Source: an uncultured Alteromonadaceae bacterium (GTDB lineage Bacteria > Pseudomonadota > Gammaproteobacteria > Enterobacterales > Alteromonadaceae). Taken from it: a stretch of DNA of 64,000 bases. The notes under the pieces are model-generated. The model was not told the DNA's origin and did no database searches. It worked only from the letters and a program-made list of their open reading frames with translations. The stretch spans positions 1 to 64,000 of the forward strand of contig CALKGI010000168.1 in NCBI GenBank assembly GCA_938085045.1. Reading direction: 5' to 3'. A program made the translations under genes and the position numbers. The first letter of the stretch is position 1. Each line of letters opens with the position of its first letter. This document shows positions 24,855-34,800 of the stretch, piece by piece.

Positions 24855-26176
24855 ATTTTTTAATGCTAAGGCAGCTATTGCTGCTGGTTTTACTGGTATT
24901 GGCTTTACAGACTGCGGGCCATCACTTGCTGCAAAAATTTGGTTTCAACAATGCGCTTTGGCCGTTGCTGCTTAACCTTGCGACCATTTTGATTGTTTGG
25001 GTGGTATTTAGCATCTTCACTCGCTCAATAAAACAAGTGGTCGACACGTTAGAGCTGGGCGTAAAGTGTTTTGAAGACAACGATTTTAGCATTACCATTC
25101 AAAACAAAAGACATGATGAATTGGGCCGCATTATCGATGCTTACAACAACGTAGCCCAAACCATTCGCAAAGAAAGAATGAATCTCTATCAGCGCGAAAT
25201 ACTACTCGACACCATTATCCAACAAACCCCACTGGCGCTAATTCTCACCGATATGAGCGGCGTGGTTGTGTATTCAAATGAAGCGGCGCAAGGCTTGTTT
25301 AAACAAAAAGAACCACTAGACGGCATTATATTTTCAACGCTTATCAAAGCTCTGCCCGATGCCCTGAAACAAGCCACAATTGAAAAACACCAAGGTTTGT
25401 ATAGTCATCAAGACGAACAACACAAAATCGTTTACTACCTGAATTGCCAAATGTTTACCTTAAATGAGGCTGAGCATTATTTGTATTTGTACAAAAACAT
25501 GACCACCGAAATTTCACGCCAAGAAATAGACCTATGGAAAAACGCTATTCGCCTAATGAGCCACGAACTTAACAACTCATTAGCACCAATATCGTCACTA
25601 ACCAACTCAGCCAAAGACATACTCACAGAAAAACCGCACCACGCCGACATGCTGCCAGATATACTCGACACCATTAGCCAGCGCACCTCCCGCTTGCATA
25701 CTTTCATCGACCAATACGCCCGCTTCGCTCGGTTGCCGTTGCCAAGCTTGAAGACGGTTGATTTACGTGATTTTATCGCAATTATCACACGTTTATGTGA
25801 GTTTCAGTTGACGAGCCAGATACCAGATGTTCAGTTGTCTATCGACCAAGGCCAAATGGAGCAGGTATTAATTAACTTGCTGAAAAACGCCAAAGAGTCG
25901 GGTAGTGCGGTAGAAGATGTCGGTTTGTTGGTGGTTTTAGATGAACCCAATCACAATGTTGTATTTTCGATCACCGACCGAGGTCCGGGCATGAGCGAGG
26001 CGCAATTGCAGCAATCGTTATTGCCATTTTTTACCACCAAGCAACAGGGTACGGGGCTAGGATTGACGTTGTGTAATGAGATTGTAACGGCGCATGGCGG
26101 GGTTTTGCGGCTTAATAATCGTGAGGGTGGTGGGCTTGAGATTCGGTTTTCACTGGGGTTGGGTGTTTCGGCATAA
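24851..26176 (+). CDS. Membrane sensor histidine kinase, partner of the NtrC-type regulator
   Basis: A 441-residue kinase whose ATG overlaps the regulator stop. It has two N-terminal membrane helices (about 6-22 and 36-56) with almost no periplasmic loop, a HAMP-like segment (about 60-110), a PAS domain (about 118-215), the H-box RLMSHELNNSLAPISSL (His near residue 236), and an HATPase domain with NLLKNAKES, DRGPGMS and GTGLGLTL. The minimal periplasmic part suggests that it senses membrane state or an intramembrane ligand, as in kinases that monitor peptide-type stress next to ABC exporters. Confidence 0.9.
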   Translation: MNFLMLRQLLLLVLLVLALQTAGHHLLQKFGFNNALWPLLLNLATILIVWVVFSIFTRSIKQVVDTLELGVKCFEDNDFSITIQNKRHDELGRIIDAYNNVAQTIRKERMNLYQREILLDTIIQQTPLALILTDMSGVVVYSNEAAQGLFKQKEPLDGIIFSTLIKALPDALKQATIEKHQGLYSHQDEQHKIVYYLNCQMFTLNEAEHYLYLYKNMTTEISRQEIDLWKNAIRLMSHELNNSLAPISSLTNSAKDILTEKPHHADMLPDILDTISQRTSRLHTFIDQYARFARLPLPSLKTVDLRDFIAIITRLCEFQLTSQIPDVQLSIDQGQMEQVLINLLKNAKESGSAVEDVGLLVVLDEPNHNVVFSITDRGPGMSEAQLQQSLLPFFTTKQQGTGLGLTLCNEIVTAHGGVLRLNNREGGGLEIRFSLGLGVSA

Positions 26177-26194
26177 CTTGAAATTTCGATGTAG

Positions 26195-26211
26195 GGTGCG
26201 CCGGTCGCACC
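26195..26211. repeat. Short extragenic palindrome (GGTGCG family)
   Basis: GGTGCG (26195-26200) and CGCACC (26206-26211) around CCGGT, just after the kinase stop. Similar palindromes occur at 36901 and 38201. No T-run follows, so it is not a clear terminator. Confidence 0.5.
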
Positions 26212-26263
26212 GAATAAAGGTTGTGGTGTGCGGGGTGGAGATAACGACGAATTCTTCGATAAC

Positions 26264-26398
26264 GGTGGCTTCGTTAGGGGCTGGTGTAACGGAGGCTCCG
26301 CAATGGGGTCAGGTCAAAATCAGTGCAGGGACAGGCAAGCTGTCCACAGAACTTATTTTGAGCTTACCCCGGTTGGTGGTGGCTGGTAGAGGTGGTAT
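26264..26398. repeat. 135-bp direct repeat, left copy, containing a 66-bp hairpin
   Basis: Matches 29330-29464 over 135 bases without gaps, with about 11 differences. Within it, 26305-26370 is an imperfect inverted repeat (GGGGTCAGGTCAAAAT against ATTTTGAGCTTACCCC, with the inner stem GGACAG/CTGTCC). It overlaps the 3' end of the TPR gene, supplying its last dozen codons. Confidence 0.85.
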
Positions 26399-27932
26399 CA
26401 ATTTCGACCAATCGCTTATTTACCCAGTTTGTGCGCTTTTCTATATCTGGCTCCTCAGGGCTGACGGTTTTCAATTGTTCAATTACCTCAATACTTTCTT
26501 GGTAATAACCTTTTGCTATATCCATTGCTCCCAAGTGTTGATGAGAATGAGCAAGCTTGGTGAGTGAAGCAAATAGACCTCTTAACACCCCCGGTTGGTC
26601 ACCTTGAAATTGCTGAAATTGTCTGAATAGCGCCAAAGATTCAGTTAATTGTGCCAAAGCCTGATTTGAATGCCCCAACGAGTGGTTTATATCGCCCAGT
26701 TTTTCCAACGAAATACTGATATCCCTCAACATTTGTGGTTGGTCACCCAGCATTTGATGAAGCTGTCTGAATAATGCTAACGATTCAGAGAAGTGCGCTA
26801 AAGCTTGATTTGAATGGCCTAAGGATTGGTGGATATTGCCGAGTTTTTCTAACGAAACACCGATATCTCTTAATATACCAGGTTGGTCACCTTGTAATTG
26901 TTGTTGTTTTCTGAATAATGCCAAAGATTCAGAATAATGTGCTAAAGCCTGATTTTTATTGCCTTGCAATAGCTCTACATTGCCGATTTTATTCAATGCG
27001 ACGCTGATATCCCCTAACAAGTATGGTTGGTCACCCAGCAATGTTTGCAGTCGCCTAGCTATTGTTAAGGATTCTGAAAATGCTTCTTTTGCTTGTTGAA
27101 GTTCTCCCTCAAATTCAAGAATCTCTCCTTTGCAACTCAACGCAATAACCAAAGTTCGCAGCGAGTTGGGGTTTCCTCCTAATTTGTGAGCCATGAACAA
27201 AAGTGAATCCGCTAAGGGTTTGGCAATGTGATAAAACTGAGCATTAAAGGCAATATTAAAAGCATCAAACCCCGCATAGAAAACATCAATACCCTCAGCT
27301 TTTTTGTCAACTAACCTCTGCCATTCTTTTAAAGTTGGATGTTGTCGAATATCATCATATTTTTCAACTGTCACATCTGGTTTTTCGCTGGTGGCATCAG
27401 GAAACAACCCTATTTCATCAACAGCTTTTGGCAAAATAATAAAATCTGGCGTCAAAACCCGGCTATAACACCTCACAGACCACAAATCCGGAGAGATAGT
27501 CCTGAGCTCCTGCGCAAAATCACCATTCAACACAATAACAAACGGTTGAGGATGATGTTTTCTCAAACGATCTCGCCGTTCATTAAGACGCTCAATAAGA
27601 GACTTTTGAACCGGAGCCCATTGCTCACTCCATTGACTAACCTCAAGCCAAATTGGGCTGCGTTCTTCATCGGGCAAGTTTTCATTTTCTAGAGGCCGCA
27701 GAAAATCAAAAACATCGGCAATTAGGGTGTCTGGCGAAGTCGGTTCAAAATAGTGGATTGGAGGTTCATTACTTGAAAATATCAGGGTTACCCGCTCACG
27801 AATTATTTTTGCAATCAGCGGGTTGTGGGTAAACAAAATAAACAGTTCAAATTTGTCAGACCATTCGATGTGGGTTTGAAGTTCTTGCCAACATTTCTCT
27901 CCCTTTATGCTTAATTCGTGTTTTGACAGCAT
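26364..27932 (-). CDS. TPR-repeat protein of a two-gene AAA/TPR cassette
   Basis: A 522-residue protein. Residues 1-180 form a globular domain (FELFILFTHNPLIAKIIRERV at the start) that I cannot place. From about 255 on come tandem tetratricopeptide units of about 50 residues carrying near-identical phrases LGDQP, LEKLGNI and NQALAHFSESLALF, at least four copies. It starts six bases after the AAA gene's stop on the same strand, so the two are one operon. The last residues (TSTSHHQPG) come from the flanking direct repeat. The pairing with a P-loop ATPase recalls STAND-type sensing pairs and possible phage defence, but no known system could be assigned. Confidence 0.7.
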   Translation of the reverse strand: MLSKHELSIKGEKCWQELQTHIEWSDKFELFILFTHNPLIAKIIRERVTLIFSSNEPPIHYFEPTSPDTLIADVFDFLRPLENENLPDEERSPIWLEVSQWSEQWAPVQKSLIERLNERRDRLRKHHPQPFVIVLNGDFAQELRTISPDLWSVRCYSRVLTPDFIILPKAVDEIGLFPDATSEKPDVTVEKYDDIRQHPTLKEWQRLVDKKAEGIDVFYAGFDAFNIAFNAQFYHIAKPLADSLLFMAHKLGGNPNSLRTLVIALSCKGEILEFEGELQQAKEAFSESLTIARRLQTLLGDQPYLLGDISVALNKIGNVELLQGNKNQALAHYSESLALFRKQQQLQGDQPGILRDIGVSLEKLGNIHQSLGHSNQALAHFSESLALFRQLHQMLGDQPQMLRDISISLEKLGDINHSLGHSNQALAQLTESLALFRQFQQFQGDQPGVLRGLFASLTKLAHSHQHLGAMDIAKGYYQESIEVIEQLKTVSPEEPDIEKRTNWVNKRLVEIDTTSTSHHQPG

Positions 27933-27938
27933 AAGGGC

Positions 27939-29237
27939 TTACTTGTCCAATAATGATCTTAACAGGGGGTTTACACCATACCAGTCATCGCCATTGCGAT
28001 AGTTTAATACTAGGCCTGCGTCCAAGAAACGGGCGAATTGTGCCAGTGCTTCCTTGTTGGTCAGTTTGTGATTGCTGCTTTCGTCGATTTTCCTAAGCCA
28101 TACCATATCATCTTCGGGGATTAACATTTCGCGGCGAAACTGGTTAACAGCTTGCTCTAACAGTGCATCGTGCAGTGGTAAGTCAAAACCGGATGAAGAT
28201 GCCGCTTTAACCAAACATTGACGGACAAAGCGAAAGAAGTTGCGTAAGTCACCACCACTTAACTGGGCTAATTGTTTTATTTGGTCAGCGGTCAAGATTT
28301 CATCCAGCTCATTACAACGCCTTCTGAGAATATCCTGCATTATTTTGAGACCATTTTCATCGTCTTTGTTGTCTTGGGTGCGAACATGGATACTGGGTAA
28401 CGTCTGCACTGCATTGCCGCCCAAAACTCGCGCGACACCAGGGGCAAGTGCTGAGATATAAGGAGGAATCGTGTATACGATATGTAGCGTTGGAAAACGT
28501 AAATGGTCGGCATGAGCTGCGAACAAATTCTCGACACTTTCATAGACTATTTCGGCATCACTGCCGACGCCGCGAATTTGTTCTACCGAGTCGACCAGCA
28601 ATACCACTTTTTTATGTGGGTTGTTATTACGTTGGCGAATAAAAGCTACAACAGCCCCTGCATATTCATGGGCTTGTTTTACAATATGGCCCACATGACC
28701 TTTAAGGCTTTGTTGTAATTGAACTTTGAAACTGGGGTCATATTTTAATGAGGTTTTAATGGTGCCTACGTTGGATTTAAAACTGGCACTGTCAATCTTG
28801 ACTTCTTGGTTAATAAAGTCAGATAGTCGTTCGGTATAACTGCGTTCGCTAAAATCCTCGCCATATCGTTCTTCGACGGCGGTACTGAAGGCGGCCATCA
28901 CCGAGATTAAAAAGTCTGTTACATCGACCGCTGTCGTCAAGTTCATGTATTGACTCATGTCACAATGAAAGACTTCGCAATCATCCAAGGTCAAATTATG
29001 ACTAAGTCGAGTTAATTCTGTGCTCTTACCACTACCGCGTGGGCCAGTTAGCAAGTTGACACTAGTCGATTCACTAAAACCAATATTGATGGCAATATCT
29101 TTTATAGGGTCTTCAACCAACACACCATCGTCTCTTGAGAATACGTTTACGTAACGCTCATCATCAGGCGACAGCGAATAGTCATTGAGATTATTGTGAA
29201 AAGTTTTGAGCTGTTTCTTTTGTTCAGGCGTTAACAT
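27939..29237 (-). CDS. P-loop AAA ATPase of a two-gene AAA/TPR cassette
   Basis: A 432-residue ATPase, cytosolic. Walker A is GPRGSGKST (about residues 65-73), Walker B is KVVLLVDSVEQI (about 212-223), and a sensor-like HIVYTIPPY follows. A C-terminal helical/winged part contains LSGGDLRNFFRFVRQ, which is characteristic of ORC/STAND-like ATPases. The final segment WYGVNPLLRSLL looks like a winged helix. It is the first gene of the minus-strand pair with the TPR protein and lies inside the direct-repeat boundaries. Function unknown; a nucleotide-switch sensor is the best inference. Confidence 0.75.
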   Translation of the reverse strand: MLTPEQKKQLKTFHNNLNDYSLSPDDERYVNVFSRDDGVLVEDPIKDIAINIGFSESTSVNLLTGPRGSGKSTELTRLSHNLTLDDCEVFHCDMSQYMNLTTAVDVTDFLISVMAAFSTAVEERYGEDFSERSYTERLSDFINQEVKIDSASFKSNVGTIKTSLKYDPSFKVQLQQSLKGHVGHIVKQAHEYAGAVVAFIRQRNNNPHKKVVLLVDSVEQIRGVGSDAEIVYESVENLFAAHADHLRFPTLHIVYTIPPYISALAPGVARVLGGNAVQTLPSIHVRTQDNKDDENGLKIMQDILRRRCNELDEILTADQIKQLAQLSGGDLRNFFRFVRQCLVKAASSSGFDLPLHDALLEQAVNQFRREMLIPEDDMVWLRKIDESSNHKLTNKEALAQFARFLDAGLVLNYRNGDDWYGVNPLLRSLLDK

Positions 29238-29329
29238 ATTGATTTTGGTGTATTTGCAGATGTTTTTACCAGTATAACCATGGTGATTGTGATTTTCATG
29301 GTATTTCTTTAGTAACGTTGATGAGATAT

Positions 29330-29464
29330 GGTGGCTTCGTTAAAGGCCGGAGGAACGGAGGCTCCGCAATGGGGTCAGGTCAAAATCAGTGCAGGGACAG
29401 ACAAGCTGTCCACAGAACTTATTTTGAGCTTACCCCAGCTGGTGGCGGCTGGTAGAAGAGGTAT
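29330..29464. repeat. 135-bp direct repeat, right copy, containing a 66-bp hairpin
   Basis: Second copy of the repeat at 26264-26398. Its hairpin core is 29371-29436. It ends two bases before the ATG of the PLP enzyme gene and supplies that gene's AGAAGAGG ribosome binding site. Confidence 0.85.
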
Positions 29465-29466
29465 AA

Positions 29467-30387
29467 ATGAAACTTGCAAAAACCCCAGTAGAAAACATCA
29501 CCATTGATGGTTTCGACTTTTATCTAAAAAGAGACGACCTCATTCACCCGGATTTTTCCGGCAATAAGGCGCGTAAGTTCTATTATCTGTTGCAGCAGAA
29601 TTTATCTAACGTCGACAAGTTAATTGGTTTTGGCTCGCCTCAAGCCAATTCTTTACATTCTTTGGCGGTGCTTGCGAAAGATAAACAGGTCAAACTCGAC
29701 TTTTACGTCAATCATATTCCCTCATTTCTAAAGCAAAACCCGGCGGGCAATTATCTGGCTGCGTTAAATAATGACGCCAATATTATTGAGGTTGGACGGC
29801 TTGAAGACGGACAAACGTTAGAAAGCTATGTGAAACAACAAGTGCTGCCAAATGAATTCAATTGCCAGTATGTGCCTGAGGGGGGTCGATACCAAGATGC
29901 CGCTGTTGGCGTTAACCTGTTGGCCGATGAGATTGCCGAATGGGCAACTTCGCAGAACATTGAAAAGCTAAAAGTGGCGTTACCTTCGGGGACAGGCACT
30001 ACGGCGCTATTTTTGCAAAAACGTTTTGTGCAGTTATCGCTGCCATTTGAGGTGTTAACCTGCGCTTGTGTTGGTGGTGATGACTATTTGAAGGCGCAGT
30101 TTATTGAGTTGTCAGGTAATGAGCGTCATCATCCTGTGATTTTACCAACGGCTAAAAAATACCACTTTGGTAAGCTTTATCGTGAGTTTTATGAGATTTG
30201 GCAGCAGCTAAAGCAACAAACGGGGGTTGAGTTCGAACTGTTGTATGACCCGCTTGGATGGATGACGTTGTTGGAATACGTTAAGAAGACTTCAGGTGAT
30301 ACTCAAGTGATGTATATTCATCAAGGCGGGGTGCTTGGCAATGCGACTATGTTGCCACGTTATGTTCGCAAGTATCAACACCATTAA
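29467..30387 (+). CDS. PLP-dependent D-cysteine desulfhydrase / ACC deaminase family protein
   Basis: A 306-residue enzyme of the ACC deaminase / D-cysteine desulfhydrase fold. The PLP lysine lies in HPDFSGNKARKFYYL (Lys34), followed by GSPQANSLHSLAVLA (substrate loop) and the phosphate-binding PSGTGTTALF (about 178-187). Family members deaminate D-cysteine or ACC. It is slightly shorter than the usual 325-340 residues, and which substrate is used cannot be told. Its start and RBS abut the right direct repeat, so its original promoter may have been separated from it by the cassette. Confidence 0.8.
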   Translation: MKLAKTPVENITIDGFDFYLKRDDLIHPDFSGNKARKFYYLLQQNLSNVDKLIGFGSPQANSLHSLAVLAKDKQVKLDFYVNHIPSFLKQNPAGNYLAALNNDANIIEVGRLEDGQTLESYVKQQVLPNEFNCQYVPEGGRYQDAAVGVNLLADEIAEWATSQNIEKLKVALPSGTGTTALFLQKRFVQLSLPFEVLTCACVGGDDYLKAQFIELSGNERHHPVILPTAKKYHFGKLYREFYEIWQQLKQQTGVEFELLYDPLGWMTLLEYVKKTSGDTQVMYIHQGGVLGNATMLPRYVRKYQHH

Positions 30388-30610
30388 TGCCGCCAATATC
30401 ACCATGCCAACAAAAGATGATTTAACCCTGAACTTCGTAATGGTTTTAAGCTAAAATTAACTGTTCAGGGCAGTTTCAAAACTACATTTATAGAGCTTTT
30501 AAAAACAAGTCGTTACAGTTTTCTACAACGTTACAACATTGTTTTGGTTAGACTAACGCGCTGGAATTTTTCAATACTGACATCCAATTACATTTGCAGA
30601 GGGTACGCTC

Positions 30611-31798
30611 GTGGCCACCAAAAAACAAATTATCTATCCCATTGTCTTTATTCTCGTGGGCATCGGCGGATTTATTGCCTTAAAGTCGATGAAAAAGCCG
30701 CCAGAAGAAAAGAAAGTTGAGATTTCTGTCCCTGTTGTTTCTGTGGAACCATTAGAAATCGCGCCATTGCAATTAAAGGTAAGTTCACAAGGCGTGGTAG
30801 AAGCCCGATACGAAACCCGTATGGTGGCTCAGGTTAATGGTCAAATTACTGTATTGGCTGAAGAGTTTGTGCGAGGCGGATTTGTTAAAAAAGGCCAATT
30901 ATTGGCACGTATCGACCCCAGTGATTATGAAGCCGCATTGATTGAAGCTCAGGCCAATCATGCATCGGCTTTGGCATCATTAGAACAAGAGCAGGCCCAA
31001 GGGCATGTTGCCAAAGAAGAGTGGAAAAACGTATCTGACTCAGCGCCGTCTGATTTGGGTTTACGTCGTCCCCAGCTAAAACAAGAACAAGCCAAAGTTA
31101 AAGCTGCCATGGCATCGGTTAAAAGAGCCAAACGTAACCTCGAACGCACCGCAGTAGTCGCGCCTTATGATGCCCTTATTGATTCACGCAACATCGGTTT
31201 GGGTTCATATGTTGGCACCGGCACTGAATTGGGCAAATTGTTGAACACTGAGTTGGCCGAGATTCGTTTGCCTATATCTGCCAATGAATTGCAATATTTA
31301 AGCGATGGTGGTGTTAATGCCGAGGTAGAACTGGCGAGCACTGTGGCGGGTAAATCGGTGATTTGGAATGCCAAAATTGCTCGTAGTGAAGGGGTTATCG
31401 ACGCCAAAAGCCGGATGAGTTATTTGGTTGCAGAAGTACAATATCCGTATGGCGATGGCAAAGACACGCTAAGATTCGGCACCTATGTGACGGCTAAAAT
31501 CAACGGTCTTTTATTGCCTTCGGCGACTTTGGTGCCACGTCATCTTATTGTTGAGGGTAAAGTGGCCGTATTTAGTGATAACAATAAGCTGCATTTCAAA
31601 TCAGTTGTGGTGACAAGAGAGCAAGACCGTGATGCGGTCATCACCGAAGGTTTGGTCAGTGGTGATAACTTGATCACCTCGGCCATGGATTTTCCAATCG
31701 AAGGTATGTCATTGGCACTTAAATCTGATAAAGCACCGGGTAGTGACGATGATTCTGGTGACGCAGATAAGACACAACTGGCGATGAAAGAGGAATAA
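30611..31798 (+). CDS. RND efflux periplasmic adaptor
   Basis: A 395-residue membrane fusion protein. It starts with GTG after GAGGGTA. One N-terminal anchor (IIYPIVFILVGIGGFIAL) is followed by the lipoyl halves (GQITVLAEEFVRGGFVKKGQLLARID and RTAVVAPYDALID) around a helical hairpin, then barrel domains, with an acidic tail. It abuts the RND pump gene with a three-base gap and works with it. The outer-membrane channel gene is absent here. A 223-base spacer precedes it, with no divergent regulator. Confidence 0.87.
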   Translation: MATKKQIIYPIVFILVGIGGFIALKSMKKPPEEKKVEISVPVVSVEPLEIAPLQLKVSSQGVVEARYETRMVAQVNGQITVLAEEFVRGGFVKKGQLLARIDPSDYEAALIEAQANHASALASLEQEQAQGHVAKEEWKNVSDSAPSDLGLRRPQLKQEQAKVKAAMASVKRAKRNLERTAVVAPYDALIDSRNIGLGSYVGTGTELGKLLNTELAEIRLPISANELQYLSDGGVNAEVELASTVAGKSVIWNAKIARSEGVIDAKSRMSYLVAEVQYPYGDGKDTLRFGTYVTAKINGLLLPSATLVPRHLIVEGKVAVFSDNNKLHFKSVVVTREQDRDAVITEGLVSGDNLITSAMDFPIEGMSLALKSDKAPGSDDDSGDADKTQLAMKEE

Positions 31799-31801
31799 CC
31801 G

Positions 31802-34800
31802 ATGGATAATGCCAATAAAGGCTTGATAGCCTGGTTTGCCCGCAACAGTGTGGCAGCCAACCTGTTGATGATCTTCATTCTGGCTGGTGGGTTGCTGACC
31901 TATCACACCGTGATCAACAAACAAATGTTCCCCCAAGGCGAGTTTAATGTGGTCCGCGTCAGCGTTGGCTACCCCGGTGCTGCACCGCAAGAAGTCGAAG
32001 AAGGCATCACCATCAAAATCGAAGAAGCACTTAAATCGATGCAAGGTGTAGAACGACTGACGACTTATTCGAACCGTAATAGTTCGACGACATCAATTCT
32101 GATTGAAGATTCTTACGATGTCCAAGAAATGCTAAACGAAATTAAAGCGGCGATTGATTCTATCTCAACCTTCCCCGATGGCATGGAACCGCCCAGAGTT
32201 GAACGCGTTAAGCGCCGACAAGAAGTGATGTATATCAGCTTGTATGGCGACCTGAGCAACCGTCAGCTCAAAGAATTGGGCAGACAAATCCACGATGAAA
32301 TTCAAGCGTTGCCCTTAATCAGTATTTCTGAGTTCTACAGCGGTTTGGCTTACGAAATTGGCATTGAGATCAGCAAAGAAAAACTGCGCGAATATAATCT
32401 GTCGTTCAACGATGTGGCCAATGCGGTGAGAAACTCGTCGGCTAACCGCTCTGCTGGGCAGATTAAAGCTGAAAACGGTTATATCTCGTTACGAGTCGAA
32501 AATCAGGCTTATACCGGAATCGAGTTTGAAAGCTTGCCGTTGTTAAGTCTGGCCGATGGCACTCAAGTATTGGTGGGCGATGTGGCCACAGTACATGACG
32601 ATTTTACTGAGGGCATTCAGTTCTCTAAATTTAATGGCAAAAACTCTACCACTTTCTTTATTGGTGCGTCTAAAGACCAAAGTATTACTGACGTTGCTAG
32701 AGTGATGGACAGATTTGTTGCTAAAAAGCAGTTGGAATTGCCCGAAGGTGTTGAGCTAGAGACATGGGTCGACATGACTTACTACCTCAATGGTCGTTTA
32801 AACATGATGATCGACAACATGAAAACCGGTGGTTTACTGGTGTTCTTTATGTTGGCGATGTTCTTACGTTTACGATTGGCATTTTGGGTCATGATGGGAT
32901 TGCCTATCGCCTTTTTAGGCACGATTATGATACTGCCAATGGAGTTTGTTAACGTCACAATTAACGTGCTTAGTTTATTTGGTTTTATCTTGGTGTTAGG
33001 GATTGTGGTGGATGACGCCATTGTTATTGGCGAGAGTATTCACACTGAAATAGAAGAACAAGGTCCAGGTATTGATAATGTGGTGCGCGGTGCCAAGCGA
33101 GTGGCCATGCCTGCAACCTTTGGTGTATTGACCACAGTGGCGGCTTTTATTCCGATGATTTTATCTGATGGCCCCACCGCTGCCTTCCCACAAGCCATTG
33201 GGTTTGTGGTGGTGTTCTGCTTGCTATTCTCATTGATTGAATCGAAGTTAATTTTGCCTGCGCATTTGGCCAACATGAAAGTCGACAAACCCAATCCTCG
33301 TAATCCTATGTATCGATTTAGGGCTAAAGTTGACGGCGGTTTGAAAATTTTTATCAATAAATACTATAAACCGATGTTAGAAAAAGCCATTCACTATCGT
33401 TATGCCGTAATGATGGCGTTTATTGGCGTGTTGTTAATTAGCCTTGGCATGTTTGCTGGTGGTGTTGTTAGGTTTGTCGGTACTCCAAAAGTGCCTCATG
33501 ATTTTCCTCAAATAGAAATTGAAATGAATATTTCAAGCTCTGAGAAATCGACACTCTATGCCGTGCGCGCCGTAGAAAAAATGGTTTTTGCCGTAGATGC
33601 GCAAGTGACTAAAGAATATGGTCGTCCGATGATGTCGGATATGCAGGTGAGTCTTCGTTCACGTACCAGTGCTAGGGTGCAGGTCAAGTTGGTCGACCCT
33701 GAATTACGACCCATTGGTACTTTTGAGCTTTCTGACAAATGGCGTGATGCGATGCCGGTGATCCCTGGGGTTAAAACCCTCACCATTCGCGACAACATTT
33801 TTGGTGATGCAAGTGAAGATGCTGATATTAGCTTCCGCCTTAATGGTAACGATGCCAAACAGCTTAAAGCCGCAGCGGTAGAACTCAAAGCCAAGCTGAA
33901 ATCTCTCAACGGAGTGGGTGATATAAACGACAGTATGCAAAGCAGTACCGAAGAGGTTCAGTTGGTGCTCAAACCGTTGGCTTACAGCCTTGGTTTGAAC
34001 TTGTCGAACGTTGCAGCACAGGTGAGCTTTGGTTTTTACGGTATAGAAGCTCAGCGTATTATCCGCCTTGGTGAAGAGATTAAGGTGATGATCCGCTATC
34101 CAAAGTCGCAGCGTAACTCAATCAGTCAGGTTAATCACACCTTGATTAAAACCCCAGATGGTACCGAAGTGCCATTGTCTGAAATAGCGCAAATCAACAT
34201 AGTTGAAGGGGTCAGTGGTATCCGCCGTGAAGATGGCAAGCGCACATTAAGCGTTTGGGCTTCGGTTAATACTGCAATTGGCGAGCCGTTGACTATCACC
34301 AAAGAGATTCGAGATACTTATCTGCCTGAAATGCTTAAAAGTTACCCTAGAATAACTTCTGAGGTGTCGGGCAATATACAGGCTGAGATTGAGAGTCAAG
34401 ACAGTCAAATACGTGATTTTATGCTGACCTTACTGCTTATCTATGCGTTGCTGGCTATTCCACTTAAGTCTTATTCGCAGCCATTTATTATTATGTCTGT
34501 GATCCCGTTTGGGGTGATAGGTGCCATGTTTGGTCATATCATTTTGGGTATGGATATGAGCAGTCTATCGATATTTGGTATTATTGCCGCCGCCGGTGTG
34601 GTGGTGAACGACTCGCTGGTGATGGTTGATTTTGTTAACGATACAAGAAAGCAGGGCATCTCCACCAAAGTTGCCGTAGTGATGGCCGGTATGCGCCGTT
34701 TCAGAGCCATTATGTTGACCTCGGTAACCACCTTTATGGGATTGGTGCCCATCATCATGGAAACCAGCTTGCAGGCTCAAATTGTTATTCCAATGGCTGT

